The notes: a model not told the origin generated them from the letters alone. A stretch of DNA of 64,000 nt from Yoonia sp034652275 (GCF_034652275.1 NZ_JAXIWG010000004.1:336472-400471), one strand, 5' to 3'. Positions 34,760-43,132 are shown, numbered from the stretch's first letter. Translations and numbers: made by a program.

Positions 34760-35185
34760 TTACCCCTTCGCCAGCATATCCAGCTGCCCGCGCATCCCGC
34801 CAAGGTCGTAGCCTGCCTGTGCGGTGGCCGCGATGATCGCGTCGGTCGGCATCTTGCCTGCTTGCCCCAGCGACCACACGATCGAGGACCGCGTGCCGGA
34901 TGCGCAATAGGCAAGCGTCGGCCCCGACGAGGCGTCGGCTGCGGCCATCTGCGTATTGACCATCTCCATGTTCAGCCCCTGATGGGTCACGGGATTGATG
35001 GCAAAAGCGATCCCCGCCGCCTCGGCCGCGGCGCGGATGGCGTCGGCCTGATGCGAAGGGGGCACTTCGGCATCGGGCCGGTTGCAGATGATCGTGGTGA
35101 AACCGGCTGCGGCGATGGCGGGGATATCCGCCACATCAATCTGGGGCGAAACCGCGTAATCGGGGGTGATGTGTCGGATATCCAT
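34760..35185 (-). CDS. DSP-PTPase/rhodanese-like protein (TIGR01244 type)
   Basis: 141 aa. The P-loop CASGTRS places the nucleophile at C94 and the arginine at R99. This is the beta-lactamase-hydrolase-like (Blh) N-domain type, found fused to a persulfide dioxygenase in Agrobacterium and Xylella Blh. Here it is a separate gene at the end of the same operon as the dioxygenase. Likely moves sulfur between persulfide carriers rather than acting on phosphoproteins. Inference from synteny. Confidence 0.85.
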   Translation of the reverse strand: MDIRHITPDYAVSPQIDVADIPAIAAAGFTTIICNRPDAEVPPSHQADAIRAAAEAAGIAFAINPVTHQGLNMEMVNTQMAAADASSGPTLAYCASGTRSSIVWSLGQAGKMPTDAIIAATAQAGYDLGGMRGQLDMLAKG

Positions 35186-35195
35186 GATCGTCCTC

Positions 35196-35627
35196 TTAAG
35201 TTGCTGGGATGGCGCGGTCGAAACGGACCCGCAGCCCCGGTGTCAGCATCATACCTGCCAGCATCGCGACCAGAAAGACAAGACCACCCGCGCCGCCATA
35301 GCTGAGCGAGGCAATCGCAGGCCCGGGGCACAGCCCGGCCAGACCCCAGCCCGCGCCGAACATCGTCGATCCGATCACAAGGTTCCGCCCGATCCGCGGC
35401 TCGGGTGGTGTCGGAAAGGCCGCCGCCAGCACCGGCTTGCGCCCGATGGTGAACCGCCATGCGATCGCCATAGGGATGATCGCGCCGCCCATCACAAAGG
35501 CCAGCGTCGGGTCCCAGTCGCCGAAGACATCCAGCCAGCCCTGCACCTTGGTGGTGTCGGTCATGCCCGAAATCAGCAGGCCCAGCCCGAAAATGCCGCC
35601 CGTCAGGAAAGAAACAAAAGCGCGCAT
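35196..35627 (-). CDS. YeeE/YedE-family sulfur channel, small subunit A
   Basis: 143 aa, about four membrane helices. The conserved cysteine motif AGLCPGPAIASL is the DUF6691/PmpA signature. It overlaps the next membrane gene upstream by one base. The pair probably makes one full YeeE-type channel for thiosulfate or another sulfur compound. Confidence 0.9.
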   Translation of the reverse strand: MRAFVSFLTGGIFGLGLLISGMTDTTKVQGWLDVFGDWDPTLAFVMGGAIIPMAIAWRFTIGRKPVLAAAFPTPPEPRIGRNLVIGSTMFGAGWGLAGLCPGPAIASLSYGGAGGLVFLVAMLAGMMLTPGLRVRFDRAIPAT

Positions 35628-36052
35628 CAGATCACCCCCAGCACATGTTTGAACAGGACCATCGTCAGACCGCCTGCGCCGATATAGAACGCCGTCGCCA
35701 CGATGCCCCGCAGCGACAGCCGCGAAATCCCGCAGACCCCGTGGCCTGAAGTGCAGCCATTGGCCAGCCGCGTGCCGATGCCTACCAAGAGGCCCGCCGC
35801 GATGATGACGATCCAGTTGCCGGTCAAGTGCGTTTCCGACCCTCCGATGGCCGCTGCGGCGATGGCGGGAACGAGGACCAGCCCCGCCAGCATCGCCGCA
35901 CGTTCCTGCCAGTCACTGCGCCCGCTGCCATCGACCAGCCCGCCGATGATGCCAGAGGCCCCCATGACGCGCCCGTTCACCAGCAGGAACAAGGCCCCTG
36001 CCATCCCGATCAGCCCGCCGCCGATCAGGCCCATGATCCAGTCTTGTTGCAT
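35627..36052 (-). CDS. YeeE/YedE-family sulfur channel, small subunit B
   Basis: 141 aa, about four helices. Cysteine motif LANGCTSGHGVCG is that of YeeE/PmpB, where cysteines and the motif line the sulfur path. It follows the MBL gene by 23 bases. With the gene downstream it forms the split PmpA-PmpB arrangement known in BigR-regulated loci. Confidence 0.9.
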   Translation of the reverse strand: MQQDWIMGLIGGGLIGMAGALFLLVNGRVMGASGIIGGLVDGSGRSDWQERAAMLAGLVLVPAIAAAAIGGSETHLTGNWIVIIAAGLLVGIGTRLANGCTSGHGVCGISRLSLRGIVATAFYIGAGGLTMVLFKHVLGVI

Positions 36053-36075
36053 TGTCTTTCCTTACTTTTTCACGA

Positions 36076-36939
36076 TCAAAGCTGGTTGATCGGCACTTTG
36101 AAATAGCGCGCGCCGTTGTCTTCAGGTTCGGGCAGGTTGCCTGCGCGCATGTTGGTCTGCAGCGATGGCAGGATCAGCCGGGGCATGCCCAGTTGTGCGT
36201 CGCGCGTGGTGCGCATCGACACGAAATCCTCCAGCGGTTTGCCCGCACCCACGTGGATATTCATCGCCTTCTGTTCACCCACCGTGGTTTCCCATGCGAA
36301 TTCATCGCGGCCGGGGGCTTTGTAGTCATGGCCCACGAAAATCCGTGTCTCGTCGGGCAGGGCGAGGATTTTCTGGATCGAATTGTAAAGATCCGTCGCC
36401 GACCCGCCGGGGAAATCGCAGCGCGCGGTGCCGAAATCGGGCATGAACAGCGTGTCGCCGACAAAGGCCGCATCGCCAACCACATAGGTCAGGCAGGCAG
36501 GCGTATGGCCGGGCGTGTGCAGCACATCGGCGCGCATCTGCCCGATGTGGAACGTGTCGCCTTCCTTGAACAGTGCGTCGAACTGCGACCCGTCGCGCTG
36601 GAATTCGGTGCCTTCGTTGAAGATCTTGCCAAATGTGTCCTGCACGATGGTGATATTGGACCCGATCCCGATCTTGCCGCCCAGATGCTGTTGCAGATAG
36701 GGGGCGGCAGACAGATGGTCGGCGTGCACATGGCTTTCGAGGATCCACGCGACCGTCAGCCCCTGATCCTTGACCCAAGCGATAATCGCGTCGGCCGAGG
36801 TCGTATCGGTGCGGCCTGCGGCGGGGTCGTAATCCAGCACGCTGTCAACAATCGCGCAGGCGCTACCCTGTGGTTCGCGCACCACGTAGGAAATCGTGTT
36901 GGTGGCTTCATCGAAGAAGGCTTTGACTTCTGGTTTCAT
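36076..36939 (-). CDS. MBL-fold persulfide dioxygenase (ETHE1/Blh-like)
   Basis: 287 aa from MKPEVKAFFD; an ATG at 37050 would run through the operator and promoter. The metal ligands are H70, H72, D74, H75 in HVHADH, then H in LHTPGHTPA, D in VGDTLFMPD and H in FVGHDYK. The ligand set and length match ETHE1-like sulfur dioxygenases, which oxidise glutathione persulfide to sulfite. It leads the operon with YeeE A/B and the DSP-PTPase, opposite the BigR/SqrR-type repressor. Confidence 0.92.
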   Translation of the reverse strand: MKPEVKAFFDEATNTISYVVREPQGSACAIVDSVLDYDPAAGRTDTTSADAIIAWVKDQGLTVAWILESHVHADHLSAAPYLQQHLGGKIGIGSNITIVQDTFGKIFNEGTEFQRDGSQFDALFKEGDTFHIGQMRADVLHTPGHTPACLTYVVGDAAFVGDTLFMPDFGTARCDFPGGSATDLYNSIQKILALPDETRIFVGHDYKAPGRDEFAWETTVGEQKAMNIHVGAGKPLEDFVSMRTTRDAQLGMPRLILPSLQTNMRAGNLPEPEDNGARYFKVPINQL

Positions 36940-36961
36940 GTTGATTCTCCTTTGCAGACAT

Positions 36962-36989
36962 ATAATAAGGGTTCCTGAAAACATTTCAA
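36962..36989 (-). promoter_or_regulatory. Promoter of the persulfide operon
   Basis: Read on the minus strand: -35 TTGAAA (36984-36989), 16-base spacer, -10 TATTAT (36962-36967). The -35 lies inside the palindromic operator. An AAGGAGAA ribosome site (36947-36954) precedes the MBL start. Confidence 0.7.
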
Positions 36990-37000
36990 TGTTGAAATGT
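36981..37000. promoter_or_regulatory. Operator for the ArsR/BigR-type repressor
   Basis: ACATTTCA-ATGT-TGAAATGT, a perfect 8-4-8 inverted repeat midway between the divergent genes. Each half-site contains one -35 hexamer, so a bound dimer would block both promoters. Experimental target of this particular protein is not known. Confidence 0.75.
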
Positions 37001-37020
37001 GTAAAAAATGCGCGTAGGAT
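36992..37020 (+). promoter_or_regulatory. Promoter of the regulator gene, close to its ATG
   Basis: -35 TTGAAA (36992-36997), 17-base spacer, -10 TAGGAT (37015-37020). The ATG at 37027 lies only seven bases after the -10, about where transcription would begin, so the message may be leaderless. GAGG at 37021-37024 is too near to be a normal ribosome site. Confidence 0.5.
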
Positions 37021-37026
37021 GAGGCC

Positions 37027-37344
37027 ATGAGCCAAGCAATCGATTTTCAACTGGACCCGATGGATGCCGCAGCGAACGAGGCGGCGGACTTGCTCAAGGC
37101 GTTGTCCAATCCGGGGCGCCTGCGCATTTTGTGCGCCTTGGTGCCCGGTGAAATGTCCGTGGGCGAGCTCGAAACAGCCCTTGGCGCCAGCCAGTCCTAT
37201 GTGTCAGGCCAGCTTTTGCGTTTGCGCAACGAAGGTCTGGTATCGTGCACGCGTGACGGGCGCAGCATCCGCTATCAACTGGCGGACCCGCGTGTGCGCC
37301 CGCTCTTGGAACGCATCTACGAGATTTTCTGCCCCGCCGTGTAA
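37027..37344 (+). CDS. ArsR-family persulfide-responsive repressor (BigR/SqrR-type)
   Basis: 105 aa. Winged helix with DNA-recognition helix around ASQSYVSGQLLRLRNEG (residues 54-70). C36 (in RILCALVPGE) and C102 (in EIFCPAV) match the two cysteines that form a tetrasulfide bridge in SqrR/BigR; a third Cys is at 74. No metal-binding ELCVCD motif, so not an arsenic sensor. Predicted to release the operator when persulfide accumulates. Its 3' end overlaps the acyl-CoA dehydrogenase gene by 28 bases. Confidence 0.9.
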   Translation: MSQAIDFQLDPMDAAANEAADLLKALSNPGRLRILCALVPGEMSVGELETALGASQSYVSGQLLRLRNEGLVSCTRDGRSIRYQLADPRVRPLLERIYEIFCPAV

Positions 37345-38546
37345 GCAGCAAGCTCCGCGCGGGCGACCTGCCTGCGGTGTACGGCATCCGGCCCGTCTGC
37401 CAGCCGCAAGGTGCGCAGATGCGTCCATTGCCGCGCGAGCGGCGTGTCCTGCGACACGCCCGCAGCCCCGAACATCTGCACCGCCATGTCGGTGATTTTC
37501 AGCGCCACGGCGGGGGCCACGACCTTGATCTGGCTGATCCACGGGGCAGCGGCACGTTTGTCGCCTTGGTCCATCATCCACGCCGCCTTGAGGCAGAGAA
37601 GGCGCGCCTGTTCGATCTCCATCCGCGCGGTGGCGATCAGGTCGTAATTCTCGCCCAGTTCCGCCAGCGGTTTGCCGAAAGCCGCGCGGCTGACCGACCG
37701 TTCGCACATCAGCGCCAGCGCCTTTTCGGCCTGCCCGATGGCGCGCATGCAATGGTGGATACGGCCGGGGCCAAGGCGGCCTTGCGCGATCTCGAAGCCG
37801 CGCCCTTCACCCAGCAGCAGATGGTCGGCAGGAACACGGACATTGTCATAACGGAAATGCATGTGGCCGTGGGGGGCGTCGTCATGGCCGTACACCTCCA
37901 TCGCGCGCAGTTTCACGATTCCGGGCGTATCGGCAGGGACCACGATCATCGAATGGCGCTGGTGCTTGGGCGCGTCATCGTTGGTGCGCACCATGACGAT
38001 ATGCACCGCGCAGCGCGGATCACCCGCGCCCGTCGCCCACCATTTCTGGCCGTTCAGTACATACGCGTCGCCGTCACGCACGCAGGTCATGGCGATATTG
38101 GTGGCGTCCGAGCTTGCCACATCGGGTTCGGTCATAAGATAGGCCGACCGGATTTCTCCCGCCATCAGCGGTTTCAGCCAGCGGTCTTTCATCGCGTCGG
38201 TACCGTAGCGCGCGAACACCTCCATATTGCCGGTGTCCGGCGCGTTGCAGTTGAACACTTCCGCCGCCAGATGGCTTTTGCCCATTTCCTCGGCCAGATA
38301 GGCATATTCGACGGTGTTCAGGCTGGGGCCATCGCGGAACGTGTCCCAGAAATTCCACAGGCCACGGTCGCGCGCCTTGGCCTTCAGCCCTTCCAGAATC
38401 TCGGTCTGGCGGGGGGTGAATTGCCAGCGGTCTCCGATATCGACCTCGGCCAGAAATGCCGTATCGAGCGGCGCGATCTCATCCGCGATCATCGCCTTGA
38501 CGGCGGCAAGCACGGGTTTCAGCCGCGCGGTCTGTCCAAGATCCAT
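37317..38546 (-). CDS. Acyl-CoA dehydrogenase, ACAD10/11 type
   Basis: 409 aa. FAD flavoprotein. Visible: AYLMTEPDVASSDATNI, GQKWWATGAGDPRCAV, PGRIHHCMRAIGQAEKAL, SRAAFGKPLAE, and the C-terminal QMFGAAGVSQDTPLARQW. Motifs such as WWATGA and RIHHCMR are those of the ACAD10/11 group rather than short-chain dehydrogenases. A divergent APH-like kinase gene lies 91 bases away, together giving the parts fused in animal ACAD10/11. Confidence 0.92.
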   Translation of the reverse strand: MDLGQTARLKPVLAAVKAMIADEIAPLDTAFLAEVDIGDRWQFTPRQTEILEGLKAKARDRGLWNFWDTFRDGPSLNTVEYAYLAEEMGKSHLAAEVFNCNAPDTGNMEVFARYGTDAMKDRWLKPLMAGEIRSAYLMTEPDVASSDATNIAMTCVRDGDAYVLNGQKWWATGAGDPRCAVHIVMVRTNDDAPKHQRHSMIVVPADTPGIVKLRAMEVYGHDDAPHGHMHFRYDNVRVPADHLLLGEGRGFEIAQGRLGPGRIHHCMRAIGQAEKALALMCERSVSRAAFGKPLAELGENYDLIATARMEIEQARLLCLKAAWMMDQGDKRAAAPWISQIKVVAPAVALKITDMAVQMFGAAGVSQDTPLARQWTHLRTLRLADGPDAVHRRQVARAELAAYTAGQKIS

Positions 38547-38559
38547 GGTGATCCTCCCG

Positions 38560-38591
38560 TGACGTCATGGTGCATCGCACACGGGCCGTGT
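38560..38591. promoter_or_regulatory. Two palindromes in the divergent ACAD/APH promoter region
   Basis: TGACGTCA (38560-38567) and ACACGG-G-CCGTGT (38579-38591), both perfect, within the 91-base gap between two divergent genes. Candidate operator sites for an acyl-CoA-responsive regulator; none is encoded nearby. Confidence 0.35.
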
Positions 38592-38637
38592 CAATCAACG
38601 GCTTGCGCTACTTGGCGTCACGTGGCCCTATCGGGGC

Positions 38638-39681
38638 ATGACCGAGGCGGCGAAAGATATCGGCATGTCCCTTGCCACGCTGGACAGCACCCTGTCGGGG
38701 GCCGTGCCGGGGTTTGAGGATTTGCAAGAGGTTGCCAAATTCGGCACCGGCCAGTCCAACCCGACCTATCTGATCACGGCCGCCAGCGGGCGCTATGTGC
38801 TGCGCAGCAAACCGCCCGGCGACCTGCTGCCCTCTGCCCATGCGGTGGACCGCGAATTTCGCGTGATGCAGGCGCTGGCAAAGACAGCTGTGCCCGTGCC
38901 GCGCGTGCTGCATCTGGCCGATGCCGCCACATCCCCGAGCGGACGCGCGTTTTTCGTCATGGATTATCTGGACGGGCGCATTTTCTGGGACCCTGCCTTG
39001 CCGGAAGTGGCGCAGACGGACCGTGCCGCGATCTATGACGCGATGAACGCGGCCCTTGCGGCCTTGCACGATGTAGACGTCGCAGCCGTCGGCCTGTCGG
39101 ATTTCGGCAAGCCCGGCAATTATTTCGCCCGCCAGCTGGACCGCTGGTCCCGCCAGTATCTGGCCAGCGTCGCCGAACCCAGCCCAGCGATGGCGCAGAT
39201 CATCGCTTGGCTGGAACAAGAAATGCCGCCCGATGACGGGCAGGTGGCGCTGGTGCATGGCGACTGGCGGCTCGACAACATGATCTTTGCGCGGGACAAG
39301 CCGGACATTCTGGGCGTGCTGGATTGGGAATTGTCCACGTTGGGGCATCCGCTGGCGGACCTTGCCTATCAATGCATGCAATGGCGGCTGCCCAACGATG
39401 GCACGATGCGGGGCCTTGGCGGGATCGACCGCGCGGCCCACGGCCTGCCGACCGAGGCGGAGTATATTGCGGCCTATGTCGCGCGGCGCGGGCTGCCCGC
39501 GATCGACAACTGGGCCTTTTATCTGGTGTTTGCGTTTTTCAGGCTCGCTGCGATCCTTGCGGGCGTTGCGGCACGCGCCGATAGCGGCAATGCGTCAAAC
39601 CCTGAACAGGCGCGCGTTTACGGGCAGGCCGTGCCGGTCCTTGCCGCGCTGGCCCTGCAGGTGACCCGTGACGGACCCTAG
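38638..39681 (+). CDS. APH-like phosphotransferase, ACAD10/11 kinase type
   Basis: 347 aa. Aminoglycoside phosphotransferase fold: N-lobe TYLITAASGRYVLRSKP, catalytic loop VHGDWRLDNMIF and metal DWE in GVLDWELSTLGHPLADLAY. These residues match the LvaA/ACAD-kinase group that phosphorylates 4-hydroxyacyl-CoA. Its partner dehydrogenase is divergent. Probable pathway: 4-hydroxy acid degradation. The stop overlaps that of the next gene by four bases on the other strand. Confidence 0.9.
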   Translation: MTEAAKDIGMSLATLDSTLSGAVPGFEDLQEVAKFGTGQSNPTYLITAASGRYVLRSKPPGDLLPSAHAVDREFRVMQALAKTAVPVPRVLHLADAATSPSGRAFFVMDYLDGRIFWDPALPEVAQTDRAAIYDAMNAALAALHDVDVAAVGLSDFGKPGNYFARQLDRWSRQYLASVAEPSPAMAQIIAWLEQEMPPDDGQVALVHGDWRLDNMIFARDKPDILGVLDWELSTLGHPLADLAYQCMQWRLPNDGTMRGLGGIDRAAHGLPTEAEYIAAYVARRGLPAIDNWAFYLVFAFFRLAAILAGVAARADSGNASNPEQARVYGQAVPVLAALALQVTRDGP

Positions 39682-39893
39682 CCCAGCATGATTCCAAGGG
39701 CGACTGTCATCAGCCCTAGCACCGACACGAACAAAGCGCCGAGATTGACAGGCAGCACCTTGCCCAGACGGGCGCGCATTTCATCATCGGGCAGGTTCGC
39801 ACGTTTCGCGCGCATGACCATGACGACGCTATAGCCGATCCCGATCAGGCCAAGCACCGACATCGCTGCACCGATCCAGATAACGATTTCCAT
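39678..39893 (-). CDS. Small two-helix membrane protein
   Basis: 71 aa from MEIVIWIGAAM (an ATG four codons earlier is possible). Two hydrophobic helices (about residues 4-28 and 49-70) flank a charged loop RAKRANLPDDEMRARLGKV. No known family recognised. It overlaps the APH gene stop in the opposite direction. Codon use is typical of the genome, so probably real. Confidence 0.6.
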   Translation of the reverse strand: MEIVIWIGAAMSVLGLIGIGYSVVMVMRAKRANLPDDEMRARLGKVLPVNLGALFVSVLGLMTVALGIMLG

Positions 39894-40001
39894 CCTGCAC
39901 CTCATTCGTTTTGCCTGCCCTAGCGTGGGGGCAGGCGTTGCGCAAGGGTTGCGGGTCCACAGACCACGGGCTAGGAAACTGCAACCCCGCAGGAGAGCGT
40001 C

Positions 40002-40262
40002 ATGACCGATTCAATCATCGAAACCACATCCAATGTTGCCGCCGAGGAATTGCGCCAGTTCATCGAACGCTTCGAACGGCTGGAGGCCGAGAAAAAAGAC
40101 ATCGCCGACGCCCAGAAAGAGGTGATGGCCGAAGCCAAAGGGCGCGGCTACGACACCAAGGTCCTGCGCAAGATCATCGCGATCCGCAAACGCGACGCCA
40201 ATGATCTGGCCGAGGAAGAAGCGGTGATGGACCTGTACATGTCGGCGCTGGGCATGTCCTGA
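40002..40262 (+). CDS. gapR: GapR-family nucleoid protein (DUF2312)
   Basis: 86 aa. Coiled-coil helices RQFIERFERLEAEKKDIADAQKEV are followed by the strongly conserved EAKGRGYDTKVLRKIIAIRKRD and EEEAVMDLYMSALG. In Caulobacter, GapR wraps overtwisted DNA ahead of replication forks and RNA polymerase and helps gyrase. A ribosome site CAGGAGAG (39990-39997) precedes the ATG. Monocistronic. Confidence 0.93.
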   Translation: MTDSIIETTSNVAAEELRQFIERFERLEAEKKDIADAQKEVMAEAKGRGYDTKVLRKIIAIRKRDANDLAEEEAVMDLYMSALGMS

Positions 40263-40266
40263 GCCG

Positions 40267-41148
40267 TCAGCGGAACGGCAGCAGCAATTCGACCCCCGGC
40301 ATCGCGTCGATCACGTCAAGGTCTTGCTCGTAAAGCGCTGTCAGATGGGCAACGGTCGCTGCATCCATTTCGGGCAGCGTGATCTCTTCCTCGATGGCAT
40401 CCGGCAGGGCATGGTCCGCCCAGATCGCCGCGATCATATCGTGGCGGTCCGCATCGGTGTCATAAGAGGCCTTCGCTAGGCTGTCCGACAAAAGCGTCAG
40501 TCCTTGGGCATCCAGCACCGTGGCCAGCAAGTCGGTGCCGCCCGCAAGGGTGCTATGTGCGCTAGCCCCCGACAGGCGGCGGATCAACTGGTCCCAGATC
40601 AGCGGCGAATCCTCGTTGCACCAGACCGTCAGGGGCGTATCCGGCGCGCCTAGCTTGATGCGGCGGACCACGTCGGACCAGCGGATTTCCTCGGGGGCCA
40701 GCACGCCAAGGGCCGCGCCGATGCTGGCCTGTTGCACGCGGCGCAGCGTGTCCTGCAGGAAACCCGCCGGATTGCGGATGGCCAGAAACAGGCTGATGTC
40801 GTCATCGGGGAACAGGCGGTGCAGGCCGCGCGTCTTGGTTTCTGCCTGCGGATAGAACACGCCATGTTCATAAATCCGGTTCGGCACGCAAAGAAAATTC
40901 TCGTTGCTCAGGACCAATCGTCGCAGATCGTCGGTATCGGTGATCGCATCAAGCAGGATGTCGCGCGTGTCGGGGTGCAGGTCATTGCCCGCAAGGCCCT
41001 GTATCGCCTCGCGGATCAGGCTGCGGTATTTGCCGGGACCGGGCACGGCAATGCCCTGCTGCCACAGCACATCGGCATTCTTGAGAACCGACTTCAGCAA
41101 ACGGTCCTCGTCGGTGCAATGTGCGCCGATATGAAATGCGATCTGCAT
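40267..41148 (-). CDS. Sulfotransferase-like protein of unknown role
   Basis: 293 aa from MQIAFHIGAHCTDEDRLL; a start at 41232 would overlap the divergent permease. The first residues (FHIGAHCT-D-LL) and the distant FLAIRNPAGFLQDTLRR recall P-loop sulfotransferases with the PAPS 3'-phosphate site R-x-P/S, but the 5'-phosphate loop is weak. It could equally be a related glycosyl- or unknown transferase. Soluble. No polysaccharide genes nearby. Divergent from the ABC permease with an 82-base gap. Confidence 0.55.
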   Translation of the reverse strand: MQIAFHIGAHCTDEDRLLKSVLKNADVLWQQGIAVPGPGKYRSLIREAIQGLAGNDLHPDTRDILLDAITDTDDLRRLVLSNENFLCVPNRIYEHGVFYPQAETKTRGLHRLFPDDDISLFLAIRNPAGFLQDTLRRVQQASIGAALGVLAPEEIRWSDVVRRIKLGAPDTPLTVWCNEDSPLIWDQLIRRLSGASAHSTLAGGTDLLATVLDAQGLTLLSDSLAKASYDTDADRHDMIAAIWADHALPDAIEEEITLPEMDAATVAHLTALYEQDLDVIDAMPGVELLLPFR

Positions 41149-41230
41149 TTGGCGTCCCCGATTTTTGCGCTGCTCTATACCATAGGGCGCATTCTGGACA
41201 GTGAAACCGGTTTCGACTAAGCCAGAGGCC

Positions 41231-42886
41231 ATGTCCGATCAAATAAGTCAGATTTCATTGCAACGGCCAAGGCGGCGCCGGATCGACCCGTGGTCGGTCG
41301 GGGCTTTCGTTATCGCCGCGACAGTGATGATGCCGATCCTCGCGGTGGTCTGGTTCGCGCTGACGCCGACCGAAAACATCTGGCCACATCTGATCAGCAC
41401 CACGCTGCCGCGTTATCTGTCCAACACCTTTGTGCTGATGCTGAGCGTGGGCGCGATCACGGCCGTGGTGGGAACAGGGACGGCGTGGCTAGTCGTCATG
41501 TACCGCTTTCCGGGGCGCGCGTTCCTGCAATGGGCCTTGCTGATGCCGCTGGCGGTGCCCGCCTATGTGGGGGCCTATGCGCTGGTTGATTTTCTGGAAT
41601 ACGCAGGCCCCGTGCAGACCGCGCTGCGCGACACCTTCGGCTGGACCAGCCCGCGCGATTACTGGTTCCCCGCGATCCGCACCCGCGAAGCGGCCATCGT
41701 GGTGCTGAGTGCGGCCCTTTACCCTTACGTCTATCTGCTGGCGCGTGCGGCGTTCCGCGAACAATCGGGCGCCGCCTTCGAGGTCGCCCGCGCATTGGGG
41801 GCAGGAGCCTGGGGCCGGTTTTTGCGCGTGGGCTTGCCGCTGGCGCGCCCCGCCATCGCTGCCGCTGTCGCCATCGTGATGATGGAAACCGTCAATGATT
41901 ACGGGACGGTGGATTTCTTCGCGGTCCAGACACTGACGACGGGGATCTTCTCGGTCTGGCTGCAGGCGGGCAACCTTGGCGGGGCGGCGCAACTGGCCAG
42001 CACGATGCTTGCGGTGATCGTGATTCTGGTGCTGGCCGAAAAGCTGAGCCGCCGCAAGATCAGGTTCTTCGGCTCGGCCCGTGGTGCGCGCCCTGTCTCG
42101 CCGGAACCATTGGTGGGGGTTAAGGCGTGGAGCGCCACCGCGCTGTGCCTGTTTCCAGTCCTCATGGGCTTCGTGTTGCCGCTGGCCGTGATCCTGAGCC
42201 ATGCGTTCAATGCCCAGACATGGCTGGCCCCCGGCCTGCGCCGCGCGGTCATGCACACGGTCACGGTCGGCGGGATCGCGGCGGTGCTGACCGTCGTGGG
42301 CGGGGTGTTCATGGTCTATGGTGTACGGATATCGCGCCACCGGCTGCCCGCGCTGCTGATGCCGGTCACTGCCATTGGCTATGCCGCACCCGGTGCGGTG
42401 CTGGGGCTTGGTATCCTTGTGCCGCTCGCTGCCTTTGACAACCGTCTGGCCGATGGGATCGTCGCGGCCGGGTTCAGCGACCCCGGCCTGATCTTCACCG
42501 GATCTGCGGCGGCTTTGGTACTGGCCTATGTCGTGCGGTTCTTCGCCATCGCACAAGGCACGACGGATGCGGCTCTCGGGCGGGTGTCGCCCAGCCTGCC
42601 GATGGCCGCCCGCTCGCTCGGGCGGACGGCGGGCGGGACCCTGCGCGCGGTACATCTGCCGCTGGTGCGCGCCTCGCTTGCCTCTGCGCTGCTCTTGGTC
42701 TTCGTCGATATCGTCAAAGAATTGCCCGCGACCCTGCTTTTGCGGCCGTTCAACTATGAAACGCTGGCCACGCGGGTCCATGCGAAAGCTGTGCTCGAGA
42801 ACCTCTCAGAGGCCGCCCCAGCCGCCTTGATGATCACCCTCGTGGGGCTGGCGGCAGTGATCCTTCTGGCGCGCGCCAACCGCTGA
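41231..42886 (+). CDS. ABC transporter permease, fused two-domain (iron(III)-type)
   Basis: 551 aa from ATG 41231. About 12 membrane helices in two repeats, each with an EAA-type loop (EVARALGAGAWGRFLRVGLPLARPA and AARSLGRTAGGTLRAVHLPLVRAS). Duplicated permeases of this sort belong to the FbpB/SfuB/ThiP group for ferric iron or thiamine. The binding protein and ATPase genes are not next to it, so the other parts must be elsewhere. Confidence 0.9.
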   Translation: MSDQISQISLQRPRRRRIDPWSVGAFVIAATVMMPILAVVWFALTPTENIWPHLISTTLPRYLSNTFVLMLSVGAITAVVGTGTAWLVVMYRFPGRAFLQWALLMPLAVPAYVGAYALVDFLEYAGPVQTALRDTFGWTSPRDYWFPAIRTREAAIVVLSAALYPYVYLLARAAFREQSGAAFEVARALGAGAWGRFLRVGLPLARPAIAAAVAIVMMETVNDYGTVDFFAVQTLTTGIFSVWLQAGNLGGAAQLASTMLAVIVILVLAEKLSRRKIRFFGSARGARPVSPEPLVGVKAWSATALCLFPVLMGFVLPLAVILSHAFNAQTWLAPGLRRAVMHTVTVGGIAAVLTVVGGVFMVYGVRISRHRLPALLMPVTAIGYAAPGAVLGLGILVPLAAFDNRLADGIVAAGFSDPGLIFTGSAAALVLAYVVRFFAIAQGTTDAALGRVSPSLPMAARSLGRTAGGTLRAVHLPLVRASLASALLLVFVDIVKELPATLLLRPFNYETLATRVHAKAVLENLSEAAPAALMITLVGLAAVILLARANR

Positions 42887-42989
42887 ATTCCAAGGCGCGC
42901 ATATTTTGCGCATTTCCGCCAAATCGGCATTGCCAGACCGTATTTGTCCCTGCTATACGCCCGCAAACCGGGGGATGCCCCGCACCAGT

Positions 42990-43065
42990 GCCCCTATAGC
43001 TCAGCTGGTAGAGCAACTGATTTGTAATCAGTAGGTCCGCGGTTCGAGTCCGTGTGGGGGCACCA
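42990..43065 (+). tRNA. tRNA-Thr (anticodon TGT)
   Basis: 76 bases with all four stems: acceptor GCCCCTA/TGGGGGC, D arm GCTC..GAGC, anticodon stem ACTGA/TCAGT around TTTGTAA, T arm with GGTTCGAGTCC, and an encoded ACCA end. The anticodon TGT reads ACA (and likely ACG) threonine codons. No integrase or direct-repeat sign of an attachment site nearby. Confidence 0.97.
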
Positions 43066-43132
43066 TCAAAACCCTTGAAAACCAGCACATGAAACGCCCC
43101 ATGACCACAGCGAGGTTGCTGCTGCGCTGGTG

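Noticed and set aside
42990..43065. tRNA-Thr as an integration site for a mobile island
   Set aside because: No integrase, no repeated tRNA end and no GC change on either side.
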